DNA from: Erwinia persicina NBRC 102418
Lineage (GTDB): Bacteria; Pseudomonadota; Gammaproteobacteria; Enterobacterales; Enterobacteriaceae
Reading direction: 5' to 3'
DNA length: 64,000 bases
Assembly: GCF_001571305.1 (NCBI RefSeq)
Contig: NZ_BCTN01000021.1
Span: forward strand, 1 to 64,000
Translations under genes and position numbers: made by a program
In this document: positions 18,858 to 27,164 of the stretch, in pieces
Numbering within the stretch: the stretch's first letter is position 1
How the letters are laid out: the number at the start of each line of letters is the position of its first letter
The notes under the pieces: generated by a model
The model's database searches: none
Told to the model about the DNA's origin: nothing
What the model saw: only the letters and a program-made list of their open reading frames with translations

Positions 18858-19800
18858 ACAGCGTACGGTAACGGTCAACGTTCGCTTTGGTCACCACCGT
18901 GGCCGGAACCAGAATGGTTTTCGGCACACTTTTACCCGCCGTCAGGGTGTTCAACGCTTTCAGGGCTTCCGACCCCATTTTTTCCGGGTCCTGCTGCAGT
19001 ACGGCAGTCACGTAGCCACCATCCATGCCGGCAATCGCTTTTGCCGTCAGATCCCAGCCAAAGACCTTAATCTCTTTCTGTCGCCCCTGGTTTTCTACTG
19101 CCGCAATGGCTCCCAGCAGAGCCGGTTCACCCGTGGCATAAATCGCCGTCAAATCGGGATTACCGGTGATAAGATTTTCCGCCGCTGTCATGGCGTTATC
19201 CTGGACGTTCTGGCCATCCACCACATCGGCTATGGTGATGCCCGGGTGGGCTTTCAGCGTCTCTTCAAAGCCTTTCTGTCGCTGATTCTGAATTGCCGAG
19301 TTCAGCGCCCCGACGATGCCCAGGCGCGCCTTGCCACCCATCTCTTTTCCAACATACTCAACAAAGTATTTGCCCAGAATTTTACCGCCTTCGCTATTAT
19401 CCACACCGACCTGTGCAGCCTGCGGCCCCGGCGGTAATACGGCATCAATCGCAATAACCGGAATATTGGCGGCGGCGGCCTCTTTGATCGCAGGCATAAT
19501 GCCATTCACATCAATGGCATCAACCAGAATGCCCTTCACGCCTTGTTGAATATAGTTTTCGATAGCATCACTTTGCGCCACCGGGTTATCGGTAGCATTA
19601 AAGATGACTAATGTTTTACCGCTGGCTTTTGCCGCATCCTGTGCGCCTTTGTTCATCAGATTAAAGAACAGTGCCTGTTGGTTAATCTGCACCAGCGCAT
19701 AAGTATCTGCCGCCTTTGCCGCTGAAATCACCAAAGCTGAAGCCAGTAATGCCGAAGCCGTTGCCATCAAATGCCATTTTCTGGTGTTAAATATCATCAT
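18850..19800 (-). CDS. Periplasmic substrate-binding protein, sugar-type ABC importer
   Basis: Peripla_BP_4 (ribose-binding-protein-like) receptor of 316 residues. It has a signal peptide (MMIFNTRKWHLMATASALLA through ISAAKAADTY, cleavage near residue 31). A two-lobe fold follows with typical stretches GILVDAIDVNGIMPAIKEA, IPVIAIDAVLPPG, NPDLTAIYATGEP and VTAVLQQDPEKMGSEAL. Start: ATGATG at 19800 with GAGGG 5-6 bp upstream; the longer frame upstream lacks a signal peptide. It delivers its ligand to the permease/ATPase encoded 2-4 kb away. An operator-like sequence overlaps its upstream region, so the LacI regulator probably controls it. Confidence 0.92.
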   Translation of the reverse strand: MMIFNTRKWHLMATASALLASALVISAAKAADTYALVQINQQALFFNLMNKGAQDAAKASGKTLVIFNATDNPVAQSDAIENYIQQGVKGILVDAIDVNGIMPAIKEAAAANIPVIAIDAVLPPGPQAAQVGVDNSEGGKILGKYFVEYVGKEMGGKARLGIVGALNSAIQNQRQKGFEETLKAHPGITIADVVDGQNVQDNAMTAAENLITGNPDLTAIYATGEPALLGAIAAVENQGRQKEIKVFGWDLTAKAIAGMDGGYVTAVLQQDPEKMGSEALKALNTLTAGKSVPKTILVPATVVTKANVDRYRTLFK

Positions 19801-20144
19801 CAGTACCCTCGAAAAAGAATGAGCGAAAAACAGCTGTGTCCGCGTCGCCAGGCAGCGCAGAGGGATTTTTTTTGGCGGGCAAATATCAGATGAATGCGCC
19901 GGACAGGATCCGGTTGCAACAAAGACCTGCTTTTCCCTCATTTCGGCATCCGGTCCGTTGCGGTGCACGACTGAAATGGGGTCTGGCCGGTTTGGGAATG
20001 ACTTCCCGGGTAAGGCGGTAAACTGGTTATACAATTCTCCGCTGTGAAATTTTTGTCAAGCGTTTATTTTATCCACAGCCGGCTCGGATAAAAGACTACT
20101 GGCATCACGCTAACTTATGTTACAGATAGCCTTCCTGGAGAAAA
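19801..20144. other. Divergent control region between binding-protein gene and lacI-type gene (344 bp)
   Basis: No gene seen. On the minus strand there is TTGACA (20058-20053), then an AT-rich stretch with TGTATAACC. The element GTAAACTGGTTATAC (20018-20032), a degenerate copy of the GTAAACCGGTTTAC operators at 21.2-21.4 kb, overlaps that stretch. This would place a repressor site at the binding-protein promoter. The lacI-type gene starts at the right end with SD GGAG. Confidence 0.5.
20018..20032. promoter_or_regulatory. Degenerate LacI-family operator near the binding-protein promoter
   Basis: GTAAACTGGTTATAC shares the left half and central GG with the perfect palindrome GTAAACCGGTTTAC but has a disrupted right half. 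Assigned only because of its position in front of the binding-protein gene. Confidence 0.4.
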
Positions 20145-21167
20145 ATGGCGTGGAAAATGAGCATAAAACGCGTGTTGTTATCCGATGTGGCCAGGCGGGC
20201 TTCACTGTCGAAAGCGACGGTGTCTCGCTATATGAATCACAGCATTGTGTTGCCGCAGGAGACAATCGACCGCATTGAAACGGCCATTCGCGAACTGGAT
20301 TATCGTGGCAACAGCCTGGCGCGTCGCCTGAGTAAAGGCGGCAGTGAAACCCTCGGCCTCGTGCTGCCCGATATTACCAACCCCTTCTTTGCCGAACTGG
20401 CCGATGCCGCCGAAGAGGCAGCCTCCGCCGGAGGCTACAGCCTGGTACTGTGCATCACCCGCAATAACCCTGACAAGGAATGCCAGTTTATCCGCTGGCT
20501 GGATACCTGCCAGGTTGATGGTCTGCTGTTTACCACTAACCGACCGGATAACGGATTGTTACGTAAAGAGATCCAGCGCCACCAGCGCATTGTGTTACTG
20601 GATGAAGATATCCCCGGCAGCAGCGTGCCCAAGGTGTTTGCGGACAATGTGCAGGGCGGACGCATCGCCACGGAAAAGCTGATCGCGGCCGGACACCGCC
20701 ACATTGCCTTTGTCGGCGGGCCGGATGAACTGATGAGCGTGCGCGAGCGTTATCAGGGTTTTTGCACCGCCATGAAGCAGGCCGGATTAAGCTGGCCGCC
20801 GGAGTGGGTGATGTACGGAGAGTATCAGCGCGAGTTCGGCCAGCAGGCTCTGCAGCGCCTGTTCAGCCAGCCCACCCGCCCTACCGCCGTGTTCGCCGCC
20901 AGTGACTATCTGGTGCTCGGACTGCTCGACGGCCTGCGCGCCTGCGGGCTGCAGGCTCCCGAAGCGTTATCTCTGGTGGGCTTCGATGATGCCAATTACG
21001 CCGACTTCACCCAACCACGCATCTCCACCATCCGCCAGCCCGCGCGGGAGCTGGGCCGCACCGCTGTCGGGATCATGCTGCGCCTGCTGAATAATGAGAG
21101 TGATATCCCTGCTGAAACACGTCTTCCCGTCGAATGGATTGGCCGCGATTCTATCCAGCAATGTTAA
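20145..21167 (+). CDS. LacI-family transcriptional regulator of the cassette
   Basis: A 340-residue repressor-type protein: helix-turn-helix LLSDVARRASLSKATVSRYM (residues 11-30), hinge helix region GNSLARRLSKG, then a periplasmic-binding-protein-like effector domain (LGLVLPDITNPFFAELADAA, LLDEDIPGSSVPKVFADNVQGG, HIAFVGGPDELMSVRERYQGF, LVGFDDANYADFTQPRISTIRQP). SD GGAG precedes the ATG by 4 bp. The gene sits between the binding-protein gene and the ABC operon. Two perfect palindromes of LacI-family type lie immediately downstream, before the ABC operon. The effector is presumably the imported compound or its phosphate. Confidence 0.93.
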   Translation: MAWKMSIKRVLLSDVARRASLSKATVSRYMNHSIVLPQETIDRIETAIRELDYRGNSLARRLSKGGSETLGLVLPDITNPFFAELADAAEEAASAGGYSLVLCITRNNPDKECQFIRWLDTCQVDGLLFTTNRPDNGLLRKEIQRHQRIVLLDEDIPGSSVPKVFADNVQGGRIATEKLIAAGHRHIAFVGGPDELMSVRERYQGFCTAMKQAGLSWPPEWVMYGEYQREFGQQALQRLFSQPTRPTAVFAASDYLVLGLLDGLRACGLQAPEALSLVGFDDANYADFTQPRISTIRQPARELGRTAVGIMLRLLNNESDIPAETRLPVEWIGRDSIQQC

Positions 21168-21244
21168 CCGTGTCTCAAAATGGCGCAAAACTGCACAGTT
21201 TTGGCGCAAATTTCGATCACTTTTTTTACTTTTCAGTATACTAA

Positions 21245-21258
21245 GTAAACCGGTTTAC
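21245..21258. promoter_or_regulatory. Operator 1, perfect 14-bp palindrome
   Basis: GTAAACCGGTTTAC is a perfect palindrome with the central CG typical of LacI-family operators. It sits directly after a TATACT -10 candidate, where binding would block transcription start. Regulator assignment to the adjacent LacI-type gene is inferred. Confidence 0.8.
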
Positions 21259-21414
21259 CTGATAATCCTGCTTAAAACCCTTGCATTACAGAGACTTAAA
21301 TCGGCGGCGCACGCAGTATTTTGCGCCTGGCACGGAAGCTGCAATGTTCTGACTGGCGAACAAATATCTTTGTAGCGTTTGTCCTGAGGGTGAGAGTAAA
21401 GCTTCATTTTGCAG

Positions 21415-21428
21415 GTAAACCGGTTTAC
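21415..21428. promoter_or_regulatory. Operator 2, identical 14-bp palindrome
   Basis: A second exact copy of GTAAACCGGTTTAC, 170 bp centre to centre from operator 1 and about 80 bp before the ATPase start, with an adjacent half-site GTAAACCG at 21435-21442. Paired sites could support repression by DNA looping. Confidence 0.8.
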
Positions 21429-21507
21429 TAGACTGTAAACCGTGCTGAATGAGGCCTTTTTCGCCGGACGGCAAACATTTCCCTGCCACACCGATGGGAG
21501 TTATCAG

Positions 21508-22290
21508 ATGCAGCAGTCACAACCTGCCCCGGCTCGGGTAGAGATGGTCAATATCACCAAGACCTACGGGTCGATACGTTCACTGCGCGGCGTGAATCTG
21601 CAGCTGGCCCCGGGCGAAGTGCTCGGCCTGGTGGGGGATAACGGCGCGGGAAAATCCACGCTGACCAAAGTCCTTTCCGGGGCGGTGGTGCCCACCAGCG
21701 GTACCATCCGCATCGACGGTGAACAGCAGCATTTTTCCAATCCGGCGGACTCACGCCGCTGTCATATCGAGATGGTCTATCAGGACTTATCCCTGTGCGA
21801 CACGGTGGATGTGGCTGGAAATCTTTTTATGGGCCGCGAGCCGATGAAATCCCTGCTCGGCATTCCGTTTCTCGACCAGAGCAAAATGCACGCTGATGCG
21901 CGTGACATGCTGAAAGGGTTGGGCATTTCGATTCCGGATACCCGGATGCTGGTCCGCAACCTCTCCGGAGGTCAGCGCCAGGCGATTGCTATTGCCCGGG
22001 CGGCGGCCTTCGACCCGAAGGTACTGATTATGGATGAACCGACCGCGGCGCTGGCGGTGGCGGAAGTGGAAGCCGTGCTTGAGCTTATCCGCCGCGTCTC
22101 TGCGCGCGGGGTCAGCGTGATCCTGATTACGCACCGCCTGCAGGATCTGTTCCTGGTCTGCGATCGGATCATGGTGATGTACGAAGGCACCAACGTCGCG
22201 GATCGCCGGGTGGCTGACACCAGCCTGAGCGATATCGTCAATCTCATTGTGGGTGAGAAATTTACCGCCCACTCTGCGGCTGCACACTGA
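21508..22290 (+). CDS. ABC transporter ATP-binding protein, sugar-type (single domain)
   Basis: A 260-residue ATPase energising the importer. Walker A GDNGAGKST near residue 44, Q-loop in EMVYQDLSL, signature LSGGQRQ near 150, Walker B VLIMDEPTAAL, switch His in ITHR. Ribose-type systems usually have a fused double ATPase of ~500 residues; this is a single domain like FrcA, so it should act as a homodimer. The ATG at 21508 was chosen over an upstream frame opening because GGGAG lies 7 bp before it. First gene of a five-gene operon. Confidence 0.93.
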   Translation: MQQSQPAPARVEMVNITKTYGSIRSLRGVNLQLAPGEVLGLVGDNGAGKSTLTKVLSGAVVPTSGTIRIDGEQQHFSNPADSRRCHIEMVYQDLSLCDTVDVAGNLFMGREPMKSLLGIPFLDQSKMHADARDMLKGLGISIPDTRMLVRNLSGGQRQAIAIARAAAFDPKVLIMDEPTAALAVAEVEAVLELIRRVSARGVSVILITHRLQDLFLVCDRIMVMYEGTNVADRRVADTSLSDIVNLIVGEKFTAHSAAAH

Positions 22291-22299
22291 GGTAACAGG

Positions 22300-23310
22300 A
22301 TGAGTATCATGAACGTAAGCGGCTCCCGCACGATCCGGCATTCCCTGCCGCGCCGACTGCTGCACAACCACTCGGGTGTGGTCAGCATTGCGCTGTTTTT
22401 CATCTTCTGCTGCGTGGTGTTTTCCCTGATCACCAGCCACTTTCTCAGCGGCACAAACTGGCTGAATATTATCCGCCAGAGTGCGCCCCTGCTGATTGTC
22501 GCCACGGCGATGACCCTGGTGATCACCACTGGCGGCATTGATCTCTCGGTCGGGTCGACCCTTGCCCTGGTGGGGGCGCTCTCGGCCATCGCCCTGAACA
22601 ACTGGGGGCTGCCGTGGCCGGTCGTGCTGCTCGGCGGGCTGCTGCTCGGTGGCCTGGTCGGCGCGATTAACGGCTTCTTTATTGCCTATGAAGGTATTCC
22701 GGCATTTATCGTCACGCTGGCCACGCTGGCGGTGGTACGCGGTGTGGCGCTGCTGGTCACTCAGGGCTATTCCATCCCGATCCCGGCCGACAGCCTGTTT
22801 ACCTTTATGGGGCGGGCCTGGGTGATGGGCATTCCGATGCCGGCGCTGATCGGTATCGTCATCCTGGTTATCGGCCATATCGTGCTGAATCATATGCGCT
22901 TTGGCCGCTACGTAACCGCCATCGGTGCCAATGCTGAAGGCGCCCGCCGCAGCGGTATCAACACCAAAGCCGTCACCATGAAGGTCTATATCCTCAGCGG
23001 TATGGCGGCAGCGCTGGCCGGGATGATCATCACTGCCCGTCTGGGCAGCGGCTCCTCCAACCAGGGCGAAGGCTTTGAACTGCAGGTTATTGCTGCGGTA
23101 GTGCTTGGCAGCACCAGCCTGTTTGGCGGCTTCGGGACCATTATTGGCACCCTGCTCGGCGCGCTGTCCATTGCGGTTATCCAGAACGGATTGATCCTGT
23201 CGCATATCTCGCCGTTTTACACCCAGATCGCCACCGGCACCATTATCCTGCTGGCCATCTGGCTGAACACGCGCATTCTCAACCCTACCCGCTCTGCAGC
23301 GAAAGGATAG
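22300..23310 (+). CDS. ABC transporter permease, ribose/fructose type
   Basis: Inner-membrane channel of 336 residues of the BPD_transp_2 family (RbsC/FrcC-like), with about 8-10 hydrophobic segments. Characteristic stretches are ATAMTLVITTGGIDLSVGST (residues ~67-86), the cytoplasmic loop GANAEGARRSGINT that contacts the ATPase, and VVLGSTSLFGGFGT. It starts 9 bp after the ATPase stop with SD AGG, and ends 3 bp before the next gene. Confidence 0.93.
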   Translation: MSIMNVSGSRTIRHSLPRRLLHNHSGVVSIALFFIFCCVVFSLITSHFLSGTNWLNIIRQSAPLLIVATAMTLVITTGGIDLSVGSTLALVGALSAIALNNWGLPWPVVLLGGLLLGGLVGAINGFFIAYEGIPAFIVTLATLAVVRGVALLVTQGYSIPIPADSLFTFMGRAWVMGIPMPALIGIVILVIGHIVLNHMRFGRYVTAIGANAEGARRSGINTKAVTMKVYILSGMAAALAGMIITARLGSGSSNQGEGFELQVIAAVVLGSTSLFGGFGTIIGTLLGALSIAVIQNGLILSHISPFYTQIATGTIILLAIWLNTRILNPTRSAAKG

Positions 23311-23313
23311 CTG

Positions 23314-24435
23314 ATGAAAGGTTCGATTTTTCGTCACCCGGAGCCGCTACCAATCGGTATCCGCAGCGGCTATGTGATGACGGTGCTGGGCCCGCTGCCG
23401 CTGGCAGACATGGGCGTAACGCTGATGCATGAGCATATTCTGCTGGATGCCTCGGGCAAATGGGTACCGCCCTGCTGCTGTAGCGATCGTCATCTGGCCG
23501 AAATGCCGGTGAAAATGGAAAACCTCGGCGAGCTGTCGCTCAACCCGCTGATGAGCCGCGATAACTGCCAGCTGTTCGATGTCGATGTGGCCATCGACGA
23601 GCTGATGAAGTTCCGTGCCCTGGGCGGTGAAACGGTGGTGGATCCGACCAATATCGGCATCGGCCGCGATCCGAAAGCGCTACAGCGCATCGCCCGCCTG
23701 ACCGGCCTGAATATCATTATGGGCACCGGGCTGTATCTGGAGCCGTCACATCCTGAATGGGTGAAAACCACCAGCGTGGAGCAACTGGCCGACAGGCTGA
23801 TTTACGACCTTGGCGGTGCGGAGGAGAAGCCGGAGGTGATGGCCGGACTGATTGGCGAAATCGGCGTTTCCAGTCGCTTTACCACTGATGAAGAAAAATC
23901 GCTGCGCGCCGCCGGCCGTGCCAGTGCGGCAACCGGCGTACCGATTGAGGTGCATCTTCCGGGCTGGGAACGACTGGGGCACAAAGTGCTGGATATTCTG
24001 CAAGAGGAAGGGGCCGATCTCCGCCATACGGTGCTGTGCCACATGAATCCCAGCTTTGCCGACAAAACGTATCAGCGGGAACTTGCCGGGCGCGGCGCAT
24101 TTCTCGAATACGACATGATTGGTATGAGCTTTTACTACGCCGATGAATCGGCCCAGTCGCCCTCCGATGAGGAGAACGCGCGCGCCATTCGCGAGCTGAT
24201 TGACGACGGCTTTATTGATCACATCCTGCTGTCGCAGGACGTGTTTCTGAAAACCATGCTGACCCGCTACGGCGGCCATGGCTATGGCTACATTCTTAAA
24301 CATTTTGTTCCCCGTCTGAGGCGTCACGGCGTCAGCGGCGAACAGCTTGAAACCTTAATGATGGCAAATCCGCAGCGCGTGTTTGGCGGGCAAAAGAGGA
24401 ACAATGATGCAGAAGAAAATTTTACTGGTGGGTGA
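23314..24435 (+). CDS. Phosphotriesterase-like amidohydrolase (PTE/PHP family)
   Basis: Binuclear metal TIM-barrel hydrolase of the phosphotriesterase-like family (COG1735 type), 373 residues. Visible ligands: HEH in LMHEHILLD near residue 43; the bridging Glu in GLIGEIGVSS, in place of the carboxylated Lys of true phosphotriesterases, as in E. coli PHP; His in EVHLPG; His in VLCHMNP; and the final Asp in LSQDVFLK. Characterised relatives include lactonases, one group acting on phosphorylated furanonolactones, so a lactone or amide of the imported compound is plausible. Preceding stop and this ATG are 3 bp apart; its 3' end overlaps the next gene. Confidence 0.88.
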   Translation: MKGSIFRHPEPLPIGIRSGYVMTVLGPLPLADMGVTLMHEHILLDASGKWVPPCCCSDRHLAEMPVKMENLGELSLNPLMSRDNCQLFDVDVAIDELMKFRALGGETVVDPTNIGIGRDPKALQRIARLTGLNIIMGTGLYLEPSHPEWVKTTSVEQLADRLIYDLGGAEEKPEVMAGLIGEIGVSSRFTTDEEKSLRAAGRASAATGVPIEVHLPGWERLGHKVLDILQEEGADLRHTVLCHMNPSFADKTYQRELAGRGAFLEYDMIGMSFYYADESAQSPSDEENARAIRELIDDGFIDHILLSQDVFLKTMLTRYGGHGYGYILKHFVPRLRRHGVSGEQLETLMMANPQRVFGGQKRNNDAEENFTGG

Positions 24436-25162
24436 GTCCTGGACCAGCACCTCAACGCACGTAAAAGGCTTCGACCAGTTTGCGACAGCGACCTGGCACA
24501 GCGGAGCAACCGATTTTATGGCCGCGCTGGCAGACAGTGACTACGCCATTACCCATATGCCCGCCCATGCCGCAGCCACCGATTTCCCGCTGACGCTGGC
24601 GGAACTGCAAAGCTGGGATGCAATCATCCTGTCCGATATCGGGGCTAACACGTTACTGCTGCACCCGGATACCTGGCTGAAAAGCCGCCGAACCGCTAAC
24701 CGTCTGACGCTGATCCACGACTATGTCGCAGCCGGCGGCGCGCTGATGATGATTGGCGGCTATTACAGCTTCCAGGGAATTAACGGCGGCGCGCGCTATC
24801 GCAATACTGCCGTGGAGAAAGTGCTACCGGTCAGGTGCCTGGCGTGGGACGACCGCATCGAAACGCCGGAAGGCTGCTATGCCAGTGTGACGGAAACGCA
24901 TCCTCTGTTTAACGATCTGCCTCCTGAATGGCCATGGCTGCTGGGCTATAACGAAGTCGAGATGCAGCCAGAGGGCAAACTGCTGGCCACCATTGCCGGG
25001 ACTGCGCATCCACTGGTTGCAGTACGCGAATATCAGCAGGGCCGCTCGCTGGTATGGACCAGCGATATGTCGGCGCACTGGCTGCCGGAGGAGTTCGCCA
25101 GATGGCCGGGCTACCGCCAGCTGTGGATCAACTGCCTTGACTGGCTGACGGAGCGCGGCTGA
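24404..25162 (+). CDS. GATase1-like (ThuA/DUF1355-type) protein
   Basis: A 252-residue cytoplasmic protein with a class-I glutamine-amidotransferase-like flavodoxin fold: KILLVGESWTSTSTHVKGFD at the start, QSWDAIILSDIGANTLLL, AAGGALMMIGGYYSFQGING and a C-terminal GRSLVWTSDMSAHWLP. No nucleophilic Cys is visible at the usual elbow (GGYYSF), as expected for this non-amidotransferase subgroup. The start ATGATG with AGAGGA 5-7 bp upstream overlaps the PTE gene by 32 bp. The stop overlaps the next ATG (TGATG). Function unknown; its coupling to two hydrolase genes suggests a role in the same degradation step. Confidence 0.8.
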   Translation: MMQKKILLVGESWTSTSTHVKGFDQFATATWHSGATDFMAALADSDYAITHMPAHAAATDFPLTLAELQSWDAIILSDIGANTLLLHPDTWLKSRRTANRLTLIHDYVAAGGALMMIGGYYSFQGINGGARYRNTAVEKVLPVRCLAWDDRIETPEGCYASVTETHPLFNDLPPEWPWLLGYNEVEMQPEGKLLATIAGTAHPLVAVREYQQGRSLVWTSDMSAHWLPEEFARWPGYRQLWINCLDWLTERG

Positions 25163-26283
25163 TGGAAGCCGTCAGCACCCGTGAGCTGGCGCAGCAGTTG
25201 CTGCGCTTTGATACCATCAATCCGCCGGGTAACGAAGCGGCCTGTATGCAGTTTCTTGCCGACTGGCTGCGTGAACAGGGTTTTGAGGTCAGCCTGACGT
25301 CGTTCGGTACCGGTCGATGGAATGCGGTCGCCCGGCTGGTCGGAACAGGGCCCGGCAAGCCGCTGGCGTTTACCGGCCATCTCGATACGGTTCCCCTCGG
25401 CAGTGCCGCATGGCACTACGATCCTTTCGGTGAGATCGAAGAGGATCGACTGTACGGACGCGGATCGAGCGATATGAAGGCAGCAATCGCGGCGTTTGCC
25501 GTCGCCTGCGTTCGCGAAAAGCAGACCATTCTTGCCGGTAGCGGGGTAGTGATGCTGCTCACCGGCGGCGAAGAAACGGGCTGCGACGGGGCCCGCGCAC
25601 TGACTGAAGCGGGACAGCTTCCCGGGGTGGGTGCGCTGATCGTCGGCGAACCGACGGCGAACTACCCGGTTATCGGGCATAAAGGCGCGCTGTGGCTGCG
25701 CTGTGAAACGCGGGGAAAAACCGCCCACGGGGCAATGCCGGAGCTGGGGATCAATGCAATTTATCTGGCGGCAGAGGCCATCGGTAAAATCCGTACTTTC
25801 TCGCCGGGAGCCCCCCACCCGCTGATGAAGCAGCCGACGCTGAACGTCGGGCGCATCGAAGGCGGGCTGAATATTAATTCGGTGCCGGATCGCACGCGTT
25901 TTGATGTGGATATCCGCAGCGCGCCTAATCTGCAGCACGCCACCATTCGCCAGCAGCTCACCACCCTGCTGGGAGAGACGGTGACGATATCGACCCTGGT
26001 GGATCTGCCTGCGGTATTAAGCAGCGACGCGCATGCGTGGATCCAACAGGTGTATCAGCGCTGCCAGCCGCGGCACGACCGGCCGCTGCAACCCAGCATT
26101 GTGCCCTACTTTACCGATGCCTCGCTGCTGCTGCCGGCGCTCGGGCATCCGCCCTGTATTATTCTCGGCCCCGGTGAACCCTCGATGGCGCACCAGACCG
26201 ATGAATATTGCCTGCTGTCTCGCCTGGAGGAGGCGGAGCGGCTGTATGGCGAGATTATTCAGGACTGGATGGGACAGACCTGA
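25162..26283 (+). CDS. M20-family metallohydrolase (ArgE/DapE/CPG2-like)
   Basis: Zinc-dependent amidohydrolase, 373 residues. Metal-binding and catalytic motifs in order: GHLDTVP near residue 72, GRGSSDMK near 100, GGEETG near 135, GEPT near 164, the dimerisation-lid His AHGAMPE near 190 and the C-terminal MAHQTDEY near 350. M20 enzymes remove acyl, formyl or amino-acid groups from amines, so it probably deacylates the imported compound or an intermediate. One member, YlmB of Bacillus, deformylates a pyrimidine in thiamin salvage upstream of TenA. Last gene of the operon, start overlapping the previous stop. Confidence 0.9.
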   Translation: MEAVSTRELAQQLLRFDTINPPGNEAACMQFLADWLREQGFEVSLTSFGTGRWNAVARLVGTGPGKPLAFTGHLDTVPLGSAAWHYDPFGEIEEDRLYGRGSSDMKAAIAAFAVACVREKQTILAGSGVVMLLTGGEETGCDGARALTEAGQLPGVGALIVGEPTANYPVIGHKGALWLRCETRGKTAHGAMPELGINAIYLAAEAIGKIRTFSPGAPHPLMKQPTLNVGRIEGGLNINSVPDRTRFDVDIRSAPNLQHATIRQQLTTLLGETVTISTLVDLPAVLSSDAHAWIQQVYQRCQPRHDRPLQPSIVPYFTDASLLLPALGHPPCIILGPGEPSMAHQTDEYCLLSRLEEAERLYGEIIQDWMGQT

Positions 26284-26355
26284 AGCGGCCGGATCACACC
26301 TTTGGTCAAGAAGAGCGACCGTGGCCGCCCTTGTTTCAGCCCTCTGGCCCGGGCG

Positions 26356-26673
26356 TTACTTCTGCACCTGCTGAAAAGAGGCATCCACCAGGTAATAAAT
26401 CTGTGAATCCTTTAACGATCCGTCCAGCAGTACGGTGTTCCAGTGCGAGGGATTCAGATGCTCACTGGGCTGCACGTCGCTGTGCTGATCGCGGATCAGT
26501 TCTGCCAGCGCGGGCGTGCTTTTCAGCGCCACCGCAGGCCGGCCATTCAGGTCGTACAGCATGGCAAACAGTACGCCATCTGCTTTGATTTGCGTCGCCT
26601 GCCACTCCTCGTGTTCACTCTGCTCTGCCCCGCGCTTGGCCATGCAGTACGTCAGTAGATCGGATACCTTCAT
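26356..26673 (-). CDS. yjbR: YjbR, MmcQ/YjbR family DNA-binding-like protein
   Basis: Small CyaY-like-fold protein of unknown role. MKVSDLLTYCMAKRGAEQSEHEEW and SQIYYLVDASFQQV match E. coli YjbR closely. It stops at 105 residues, some 13 short of the E. coli protein, lacking the last Leu/Glu/Lys-rich helix, so it is naturally shortened or recently trimmed. Starts 2 bp after the yjbQ stop, forming a yjbQ-yjbR operon as in E. coli. Confidence 0.9.
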   Translation of the reverse strand: MKVSDLLTYCMAKRGAEQSEHEEWQATQIKADGVLFAMLYDLNGRPAVALKSTPALAELIRDQHSDVQPSEHLNPSHWNTVLLDGSLKDSQIYYLVDASFQQVQK

Positions 26674-26675
26674 GC

Positions 26676-27095
26676 TTAATCGTCCCCCTGTAGCGTCGCC
26701 ACAATCCGTCGGGCGCCGCCGCGAACGCGGTGTTCACCCAGATAAATACCCTGCCAGGTGCCCAGCATCAGACGCCCACGGCTAATCGGCAGCAGCAGCG
26801 AGGTGCCCAGCAGAGAAGATTTTATATGGGCAGGCATATCATCCGCCCCTTCATAGTCATGCTGATACGGCGCATTTTCCGGTACGGAACGCAAAAAATG
26901 CTGCTCCATATCCGCGCGGACCGTCGGATCACAGTTCTCATTCAGCGTCAGAGAGGCAGACGTATGCTGCAGCAGCAGATGCAGCAGCCCGGTCTGCACA
27001 TCACTTAACCGACGCAGTTCGCTGAGGATTTCATCAGTAACCAGATGAAAACCGCGAGGTTTTTCGCTCAGAGTGAGGGTTTGCTGATACCACAT
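26676..27095 (-). CDS. yjbQ: YjbQ, UPF0047 family protein
   Basis: A 139-residue member of the widely conserved UPF0047 family (E. coli 138). Family signatures: [20 protein letters not shown] and [20 protein letters not shown], with His/Glu residues that bind a metal in structures. Some members show weak thiamin-phosphate synthase activity; the main role is unsettled. First gene of the yjbQ-yjbR pair. In E. coli aphA lies between this gene and tyrB; here tyrB follows directly. Confidence 0.93.
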   Translation of the reverse strand: MWYQQTLTLSEKPRGFHLVTDEILSELRRLSDVQTGLLHLLLQHTSASLTLNENCDPTVRADMEQHFLRSVPENAPYQHDYEGADDMPAHIKSSLLGTSLLLPISRGRLMLGTWQGIYLGEHRVRGGARRIVATLQGDD

Positions 27096-27164
27096 AGTAC
27101 GACTCCTTAACTAAACCGATGCGTTAAGTGTGCAGCAAGTGGCGAAAAGGTAAACCTGAAAAGT

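Larger units (their letters stand above)
21168..21507. other. Operator/promoter region of the ABC-hydrolase operon (340 bp)
   Basis: No gene seen. From left to right: a hairpin AAAACTG-CA-CAGTTTT flanked by GCGC/GGCGC (21184-21207), probably the end of the lacI-type transcript; a direct repeat TGGCGCAAA (21181 and 21203); a -10-like TATACT (21237-21242); operator 1 (21245-21258); operator 2 (21415-21428) with an extra half-site GTAAACCG (21435-21442); and SD GGGAG (21496-21500). Confidence 0.6.

Noticed and set aside
21787-23337. 516-codon minus-strand frame opposite the ABC ATPase and permease
   Set aside because: Composition (Gln/Asp/His/Arg-rich) is typical of antisense frames; the plus-strand genes are clear.
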